DNA of 10,412 nucleotides, taken from contig CAIUKX010000136.1 of assembly GCA_903899795.1 (NCBI GenBank), positions 1-10,412 of the forward strand, read 5' to 3'. This DNA is from an uncultured Flavobacteriales bacterium. GTDB lineage: Bacteria > Bacteroidota > Bacteroidia > Flavobacteriales_D > Crocinitomicaceae. This document shows positions 5,053 through 10,412 of this stretch, piece by piece. The notes below the pieces were generated by a model that did no database searches, was not told where the DNA came from, and saw only the letters and a program-made list of their open reading frames with translations. Both the position numbers and the translations under genes were made by a program. Every line of letters begins with the position of its first letter. Positions within the stretch are counted from its first letter, which is position 1.

Positions 5053-6249
5053 ATGCAAGGAAAACGCATTCTTCTCGGAATTTCAGGAGGAATTGCAGCT
5101 TACAAAATTGCATCCCTCATACGGTTATTAAAAAAATCAGGGGCAGAAGTCAAATGTATAATGACTCCTGCCTCTTCTGATTTTATAAGCCCCCTAACTG
5201 TTGCCACGCTTTCAAAAAATCCTGTTGGAATAGAATTCTGGGACAAGAATGACGGAACCTGGTCAAATCATGTAGAATATGGACTTTGGGCAGATGTCTT
5301 TTTAGTCGCTCCGCTTACAGCAAACACTTTACATAAGATGGCGCATGGTGGTTGCGATAATCTATTGATGGCAACGTACCTTTCCATGAAATGTCCAGTT
5401 ATCGTCGCTCCGGCAATGGATCTCGATATGTATGTACATCCAACCACAACTCGCAATCTCGAAATTTTACGTCAGGATGGTATTCAAATCATTCCGGCTG
5501 AATCAGGTGAATTAGCTAGTGGTTTGATCGGTCAGGGTAGAATGGCAGAACCTGAAAAGCTTTTTGAAGTATTGAAAGCCTTTTTCCATGCTTCAGATGA
5601 ATTGGCAGGGAAGAAATTTTTAATCACAGCAGGACCGACCTATGAAGCGATCGATCCTGTGCGTTTTATTGGAAATCATTCATCAGGAAAAATGGGATTT
5701 GCTTTGGCGGATTCTATTTTGAAAAAGGGAGGAGAAGTGATTTTGATTTCAGGACCAACAAAATTGGATCTTAAACACCCGAATTTGACCTTGATACGTG
5801 TTCAATCTGCTGAAAATATGCTGCATGAAGTTCAACAGCATTGGTCGAAAGTGGATGCAGGAATTTTTTCAGCTGCAGTGGCAGATTATCGACCTGTAAA
5901 AGCAGCCGATCAGAAAATTAAAAAGAGTGAAGATAATTTAACCATTGAATTGGTCAAAAATCCAGATATTTTAGCTTGGGCAGGAACTCAAAAACGAGAG
6001 ACTCAATGCCTGATCGGATTTGCATTGGAAACCAACAACGGACAAGAATACGCAGCCGACAAGTTAAAACGTAAGAATTTGGATTTCATCGTTTTGAATA
6101 CATTAGAAGACAAAGGAGCCGGATTCGGTTTCGATACAAATAAAATTTCTATTCTCGATAATCACAATAATTTCACTAGCTTTGAGTTAATGTCAAAGGC
6201 TGATGTCGCCGAGAATATTGTGGCATACATGAAAAAGTATTTGAAATGA
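5053..6249 (+). CDS. coaBC: Bifunctional phosphopantothenoylcysteine decarboxylase / phosphopantothenate-cysteine ligase
   Basis: A 398-residue cytoplasmic enzyme for two consecutive steps of coenzyme A synthesis: CoaB joins cysteine to 4'-phosphopantothenate, and flavin-dependent CoaC decarboxylates the product. The CoaC half (about 1-175) shows GISGGIAAYK, His73 in NHVEYG, PAMDLDM (120-126) and GELASGLIGQGRM. The position that is the catalytic Cys in E. coli Dfp (ACG motif) is Ser156 here. The CoaB half (about 185-398) shows TAGPTYEAIDPVRFI (192-206), SSGKMG (210-215), SAAVADYRPV, KIKK and LVKNPDILA. ATG 5053 gives the family start; an in-frame ATG at 5014 would lie inside the omega gene. 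The end overlaps DUF4835 by ATGA. Confidence 0.95.
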   Translation: MQGKRILLGISGGIAAYKIASLIRLLKKSGAEVKCIMTPASSDFISPLTVATLSKNPVGIEFWDKNDGTWSNHVEYGLWADVFLVAPLTANTLHKMAHGGCDNLLMATYLSMKCPVIVAPAMDLDMYVHPTTTRNLEILRQDGIQIIPAESGELASGLIGQGRMAEPEKLFEVLKAFFHASDELAGKKFLITAGPTYEAIDPVRFIGNHSSGKMGFALADSILKKGGEVILISGPTKLDLKHPNLTLIRVQSAENMLHEVQQHWSKVDAGIFSAAVADYRPVKAADQKIKKSEDNLTIELVKNPDILAWAGTQKRETQCLIGFALETNNGQEYAADKLKRKNLDFIVLNTLEDKGAGFGFDTNKISILDNHNNFTSFELMSKADVAENIVAYMKKYLK

Positions 6250-7151
6250 AGTATTTAGTAATAGTAATAAGCTTGTTTTCGTTCTTGTCTTTCGGACAGG
6301 AATTCAACTGTCAGGTTTCCATCATTACGGAAGCAAAGGTAGAGGTTTCTACGGCTGACAAGGCAGTTTTGGACATGTTGAAAACATCGATTTACGAATT
6401 CATGAACAACCAGCAATGGACGAATGATAAATTCAAAACGGAAGAACGAATCAATTGTCAGATTCAATTACAAATTACAGATATTCCTTCTTTCGGAAAT
6501 TTTTCTGGTTCCATGCAGATTCAATCGTCACGACCAGCTTTTAATTCCTCTTATAACTCGACATTATTCAATTTTGACGATCCTGATATTCAAATTTCGT
6601 ATACCGGAGGAATTCCATTGGTTCTCCCGAAAAACGGTTACAAAGACAATTTAAGTTCACTTTTGGGCTTCTATGGTTACTTCATTCTGGGAATGGATTA
6701 CGATTCATTTTCATTGAAAGGTGGAACACCTTATTTTAATCAGGCGCAGCAAATCGTTTTGAATGCTCAATCATCCGGAATTGTCGGATGGCAATCCAAT
6801 GAAACCGGTAAGGGAAAGAGAAACCGTTACTGGTTGGTCGATAATATTCTGCACCAATTGTTTGAGCCACTAAGAATTTGTAATTACGAATACCACAGAA
6901 AAGGAATCGATGTTTTGTACGATAACAAAGTGGAAGGCCGAAAAGCAATTTACGAAGCGATGAATAAATTGTCTGTGATTACAGCTACACGTCCAAATTC
7001 AGTGAATCTTTTGAATTTCTGCCAATCCAAAGCGGTCGAATTGAAGAATTTATACATGGACGCCGATCCCAAAGAAAAGACAGATATGGTGACACTGCTC
7101 AAGAAACTAGATGCCGCCAATTCCTCCAAATACGAACAAATTTTAAATTAA
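6246..7151 (+). CDS. DUF4835 family exported protein
   Basis: A 301-residue protein of a Bacteroidota-restricted family. MKYLVIVISLFSFLSFG is a signal peptide with cleavage expected before QEFNCQV, so the mature protein is periplasmic or envelope-associated. Family traits I recognise are the early EFNC, the QWTNDKFKTEERINCQIQLQI segment, the Asn/Ser-rich SFGNFSGSMQIQSSRPAFNS region, the aromatic GFYGYFILGMDYDSFSLKGG stretch, and VDNILHQLFEPLR. The molecular role is not established from sequence; some annotations link this family to type IX secretion under the name PorD, but I cannot verify that. It overlaps coaBC by four bases (ATGA) and recN by one base (TAATG), so its translation is probably coupled to both. 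Confidence 0.9.
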   Translation: MKYLVIVISLFSFLSFGQEFNCQVSIITEAKVEVSTADKAVLDMLKTSIYEFMNNQQWTNDKFKTEERINCQIQLQITDIPSFGNFSGSMQIQSSRPAFNSSYNSTLFNFDDPDIQISYTGGIPLVLPKNGYKDNLSSLLGFYGYFILGMDYDSFSLKGGTPYFNQAQQIVLNAQSSGIVGWQSNETGKGKRNRYWLVDNILHQLFEPLRICNYEYHRKGIDVLYDNKVEGRKAIYEAMNKLSVITATRPNSVNLLNFCQSKAVELKNLYMDADPKEKTDMVTLLKKLDAANSSKYEQILN

Positions 7152-8800
7152 TGCTGACAGTTTTACGAATTCAGAATTTTGCATTAATAGATCAGGTTGT
7201 TCTCGAGTTTGAAAAAGGATTTACAGCTTTAACAGGAGAAACCGGATCAGGAAAATCGATCTTATTGGGAGCTCTCAACTTGATTTTAGGTGATCGGGCT
7301 GATTTTTCAGTCATTGGTCCTGCGTCCGATAAAGCGGTTGTGGAAGCCGAATTTGAATTGAAGAATTTTCACCTCGAAGCCTTTTTTCATGCAAATGATA
7401 TTGATTCTTTTAATCCGACGATCATTCGGAGAGAAATCAACAATCAGGGACGATCAAGAGCTTTTATTAATGATACGCCTGTTCAGTTGAATGTCCTGAA
7501 GGAATTAGCTGAGAAATTGGTGCACATTCACTCACAGCATCATACAATCGAATTAAAGAACAGCGCTTTTCAAATTGAATTGATCGATACGCTTTCCGGT
7601 TTAGACACCCTAAAAGGAGAATACCAGGTTAAATTCAAGACGTGGAATAGTGAACGAAAGGAACTGGCACAATTGAAAGATAAGTTGGCGAATTCACTTC
7701 AGCAAAGTGATTACAATCGTTTTCAGCTGGAAGAATTGGAAGAAATCCATTTGGATAAATACAATTACGCTGATTTGGAAAGTGAATTGGAGCGCAATGA
7801 AAATATCGATGGATTAAAATCGACTTTGGATAATATTGTTTTAGCGGTTGAAAGCGAAGCGGGAGCATCCTTGACTTTGCGAAAATTAAAAGCATTGCTG
7901 GATCGTTCCAAAGGAGTGGATTCTTTTATTGATGATCTTTCCCAGCGTGTTCAATCGGTAATAATAGAATTGGATGATATTGCCGGAGAAGCAGGAAATT
8001 ATCTTGAAAAAATAGAAATTGATCCCGAACGATTGAGTGAATTGACACTTTTATTGGATCGATACAATCGTGTTTTACGAAAACATAATTTCCTTTCCCA
8101 GGACCAATTGGTGGAACTGAAAGAACGTTTGGAAACTGATCTGGATGACACTGGAGAACTGCAAAATCTGATTGATTCCAAAACGGAAAAGGTCAGCCAG
8201 TTGCGGAAAGAAATTGAAAGTCTCGCATTACACATGCATGAGCAAAGAATAAAATTGGCAGCGAAAAGCGAAACAGCTGTCAAAGAATTATTGGCGGAAT
8301 TAAAAATGCCCGATTCACAGTTCCTGTTCGAATTTGTAAAACGTGAAGAACTGAATCAATACGGATCGACTGATGTACGGATTTTATTCTCACCGAACAA
8401 AGGAATGGCGCCGGTAAGTATTGAAAAAGCAGCCAGCGGTGGAGAATTATCCCGTTTGATGCTCGCTTTGCAAAATTTGATTTCCTTCCAAAAACAATTA
8501 CCAACCATTATTTTTGATGAAATTGACACCGGAGTTTCGGGAGATGTTGCTCAAAAAATCGGAAATGTATTGAAGAAAATGGGAGCCAACCTCCAGTTGA
8601 TAGCCATTACACACTTACCGCAAGTGGCCGGTAAAGCCGATTCCCAGTTCAAGGTTGAAAAATCACACAACGATACTCGTACTCGTACGTATGTTCGTCG
8701 ATTGACAGATACGGAGCGAGTGGAAGAAATCGCACGTTTAATGAGTGGAGAAGAGATCAATGAAGCAGCCTTGTTGAACGCTAAAGCCTTGATGAATTAA
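7151..8800 (+). CDS. recN: DNA repair protein RecN
   Basis: A 549-residue SMC-like ATPase that acts early in recombinational repair of double-strand breaks. The start MLTVLRIQNFALIDQ is diagnostic for RecN. Walker A is GETGSGKS at 29-36. A long charged coiled-coil arm spans roughly 155-370, with Glu/Lys/Leu-rich stretches. The ABC signature ASGGELSRLML lies near 428, and Walker B IIFDEIDTGVSG near 453. ITHLPQVAGKAD follows, as expected for the switch His region, and the end MSGEEINEAALLNAKALM is typical. The length is normal and all ATPase motifs are intact. The ATG shares its A with the preceding TAA, so translation probably depends on DUF4835 being read. Confidence 0.97.
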   Translation: MLTVLRIQNFALIDQVVLEFEKGFTALTGETGSGKSILLGALNLILGDRADFSVIGPASDKAVVEAEFELKNFHLEAFFHANDIDSFNPTIIRREINNQGRSRAFINDTPVQLNVLKELAEKLVHIHSQHHTIELKNSAFQIELIDTLSGLDTLKGEYQVKFKTWNSERKELAQLKDKLANSLQQSDYNRFQLEELEEIHLDKYNYADLESELERNENIDGLKSTLDNIVLAVESEAGASLTLRKLKALLDRSKGVDSFIDDLSQRVQSVIIELDDIAGEAGNYLEKIEIDPERLSELTLLLDRYNRVLRKHNFLSQDQLVELKERLETDLDDTGELQNLIDSKTEKVSQLRKEIESLALHMHEQRIKLAAKSETAVKELLAELKMPDSQFLFEFVKREELNQYGSTDVRILFSPNKGMAPVSIEKAASGGELSRLMLALQNLISFQKQLPTIIFDEIDTGVSGDVAQKIGNVLKKMGANLQLIAITHLPQVAGKADSQFKVEKSHNDTRTRTYVRRLTDTERVEEIARLMSGEEINEAALLNAKALMN

Positions 8801-8810
8801 TCCTTACCAA

Positions 8811-9596
8811 ATGGATTTCAAACTTCAATTCGAGATTTCAAAAGCAGATTTTAATATCCAACATGGAGAATCGATTGTTTTTTTGGGAAGTTGTTTTTCC
8901 GATGAAATGGCTGCAAAAGCAAGTTACTATGGATTTCCGGTACTTTCCAATCCCTTTGGAACGGTTTTTCATCCGTCAGTGATCAGTCGTTTTATTCTCG
9001 AATCTATTCAGAGTATTAAAGAGGAACGCATTTTTCAACGTGAAGATTTGTTTCTCTCCTGGGATGCCAACAGCACAATTTTTGATTATTCAGAAGAAAA
9101 GTACAAACAGCAATTGCAAGCCATCCGAAGCCGTTTTGTTGAAACACTTTCCAAATCGAAATTACTTTTCATTACCTTTGGAACAGCTTGGGGTTATGAA
9201 TTGAACGATCAAAAATACACTGTGGCGAATTGTCACAAAGTCCCGAATACCCAATTCACTAAGCGATTGAGTCTAATTGAAGAATTGGAACAGGAATGGC
9301 TCAATACAATTACAATTCTCCAAAATAATTTCCCTGATCTAAAGATTGTTTTCACTGTTAGTCCTGTTCGTCATGTGAAAGATGGTTTAGTCGAGAACAA
9401 CCAAAGCAAAGCGATCTTGATCGAATTGGTACGACGATTGAATGAGAAGACAACAAGTGAATATTTTCCATCTTATGAAATCATGATCGACGAATTGCGC
9501 GATTATCGCTTCTACAAAACCGATCGTGTTCATCCATCCGAAGAAGCTATCGAATATATTTGGAAACGATTTGAATCGAAGTATTGCTCGGAATAG
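8811..9596 (+). CDS. GSCFA-domain protein, cut short by in-frame TAG
   Basis: A 261-residue product of the GSCFA family, related to SGNH/GDSL-type hydrolases; the substrate is not known. The naming motif appears as GSCFSDE at 26-32. Other family marks are NPFGTVFHPSVI, FITFGTAWGYE, VANCHKVPN, FTVSPVRHVKDGLVENNQSK, FPSYEIMIDELRDYRFY, and DRVHPSEEAIEYIW, with the Asp and His expected for an SGNH-like triad. The catalytic core is thus complete. The frame stops with TAG at 9594-9596, but homologues I recall are about 310-330 residues, and the missing tail follows directly in the same frame (9597-9749). The gene begins 10 bases after recN and is the last of the six-gene plus-strand unit. Confidence 0.88.
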   Translation: MDFKLQFEISKADFNIQHGESIVFLGSCFSDEMAAKASYYGFPVLSNPFGTVFHPSVISRFILESIQSIKEERIFQREDLFLSWDANSTIFDYSEEKYKQQLQAIRSRFVETLSKSKLLFITFGTAWGYELNDQKYTVANCHKVPNTQFTKRLSLIEELEQEWLNTITILQNNFPDLKIVFTVSPVRHVKDGLVENNQSKAILIELVRRLNEKTTSEYFPSYEIMIDELRDYRFYKTDRVHPSEEAIEYIWKRFESKYCSE

Positions 9597-9749
9597 ACGA
9601 AAGCAATGAATCAAAAAATTAGTGGTTTGCGAAGGATTTTTTCTCATAGAAGTATTCATTCAGATTCCATAGAAAATATGCGAATGAATGAAAAAAATAA
9701 AGAAGCTTTGGAAAAATTTTTAAAGGAAAATCCGGAAGTGAATTTTTAA
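9597..9749 (+). pseudogene. Detached C-terminal tail of the GSCFA gene
   Basis: Fifty codons continue in the GSCFA frame after the TAG and end in TAA at 9747-9749. The residues TKAMNQKISGL, then HRSIHSDS and a charged helix ending KFLKENPEVNF, resemble the usual GSCFA tail, which I recall as a (N/K)xxI helix, then HxPxxxxS, then a helix ending in xxPxxxx. Read together, the frame has 312 positions, close to the normal family length. GAG is a plausible original codon, as SE(E)TKA would fit. An independent small protein from ATG 9606 (47 residues) is possible but less likely. Confidence 0.65.
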
Positions 9750-9772
9750 TTCAAAATTCAAAATCAAACATT

Positions 9773-10412
9773 CTATAGATATCCCATCACATCATAACTC
9801 GCATACCCAATCCATTCTTTAATCAATCGATTCCATCCGAATAACGCATCCATGCTTGGAACAAGATATTGATCCCAGAAATAATTGGAGTGTGGTCCCG
9901 TCAGTAAATCAGTTGTAAATACATCGCATTTCAATCCAACTTTATCGAAGCAGGCTTTTGCCCGTTTCATGTGAAAACCGGAAGTAATCAAGAGACATTT
10001 TTGGATATGCGGATACGATCGATCCAGGACTTTTTTGGTTTCGACAGCATTTTCATGGGTGTTTCTGGATTTTTCTTCCGTTAGAATATCTTGTTCCGGA
10101 ATTCCCCATTCGACAAGAACCTCTTTTAATTGTTTTGCTTCCTTCAATCCATGATCCGTCACGTAGCCCGAATCGCCCGAAATCAGAATTTTCTTGATTT
10201 TCCCTTTTTTGTAAAGCGTTATAGCTTGCCAAATTCGATCAGCATGTACACGGACGCTCAATACATCTAAGTCCGTATTGTATTCAAACATTCCACCTAA
10301 AACAATTCCGACATCGTAATTTTTAACATCCTTTATTTTTGTTCCGTGGACTTCCCATTTTTTCATGAATTGAAGAAAAATAACTGAGTTTGAAAAAATC
10401 AGGAATATGGCA
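9773..10412 (-). CDS. DUF218/YdcF-ElyC-SanA family protein, start outside window
   Basis: The DUF218 domain is found in envelope-associated proteins such as ElyC, SanA and YdcF; its biochemical role is poorly defined. Visible marks are NYDVGIVLGGM, the RIWQAITLYKKGKIKKILISGDSG segment, EKSRNTHENAVET (the conserved Arg-Asn-Thr...Glu-Asn), and LLITSGFHMKRAKACF. An ATG at 10366 gives 197 residues, but the frame stays open to the window edge. It encodes a hydrophobic stretch (AIFLIFSNSVIFLQFMKKWE) matching the membrane segment that normally precedes this domain. The true start is therefore upstream, outside the window. The gene converges on the GSCFA frame with 23 bases between stops and no hairpin terminator in that gap. 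Confidence 0.9.
   Translation of the reverse strand, partial: AIFLIFSNSVIFLQFMKKWEVHGTKIKDVKNYDVGIVLGGMFEYNTDLDVLSVRVHADRIWQAITLYKKGKIKKILISGDSGYVTDHGLKEAKQLKEVLVEWGIPEQDILTEEKSRNTHENAVETKKVLDRSYPHIQKCLLITSGFHMKRAKACFDKVGLKCDVFTTDLLTGPHSNYFWDQYLVPSMDALFGWNRLIKEWIGYASYDVMGYL

Noticed and set aside
9750..9772. Bidirectional terminator between the convergent genes
   Set aside because: The 23-base gap is AT-rich with TTCAAAA words but contains no hairpin.

Overview
The window reads as chromosomal DNA from a low-GC Bacteroidota, most likely a flavobacterium. Pointers to the lineage are Bacteroidota-type gene families (a TPR/PD40/OmpA protein, a Bacteroidota-style BamD lipoprotein and omega subunit, DUF4835, GSCFA), a TAnnTTTG promoter element, and the general lack of Shine-Dalgarno sequences. 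A family close to Fluviicola/Crocinitomicaceae would fit, but that is only an impression.

Layout. (1) 1-463, minus strand: an XRE-like HTH regulator is coupled by a 4-base ATGA overlap to a PIN-domain protein that runs off the left edge. Two copies of a 17-bp palindrome upstream look like the regulator's own operators. (2) 699-911: a 70-residue hypothetical protein. (3) 912-1762: a gene-poor stretch of about 850 bp. It holds a hairpin with pseudoknot potential, a 14-unit array of 21-bp repeats, and two 13-bp repeats spaced 21 bp apart. (4) 1763-3724: a PorE-like envelope gene (TPR, five-bladed propeller, carboxypeptidase-regulatory-like fold, OmpA C-domain), broken by one in-frame TAA. Its stop codon lies inside the first of two related palindromic elements. 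(5) 3899-9749: a promoter followed by a tight six-gene plus-strand unit: bamD, rpoZ-like omega, coaBC, DUF4835, recN and GSCFA. Gaps are 1, 2 and 10 bases, with two overlaps of 4 and 1 bases. The GSCFA frame has an in-frame TAG, after which about 50 more recognisable family residues follow in the same frame. (6) 9773-10412, minus strand: a convergent DUF218/YdcF-like gene whose start lies beyond the right edge.

How the genes relate. The six-gene unit mixes outer-membrane assembly (BamD), transcription (omega), coenzyme A synthesis (CoaBC) and DNA repair (RecN). This looks like a housekeeping operon rather than a pathway. The OmpA-like gene and DUF4835 point to cell-envelope or type IX secretion-related functions.

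The main oddities are two nonsense codons, each one base from the expected sense codon, in otherwise intact frames. Others are the 21-bp minisatellite, a pair of palindromes whose arms covary, and the operator-flanked HTH-PIN pair. I found no tRNA, rRNA, CRISPR array, transposase or origin. I see no clearly new multi-gene system; the HTH-PIN pair is the nearest candidate.
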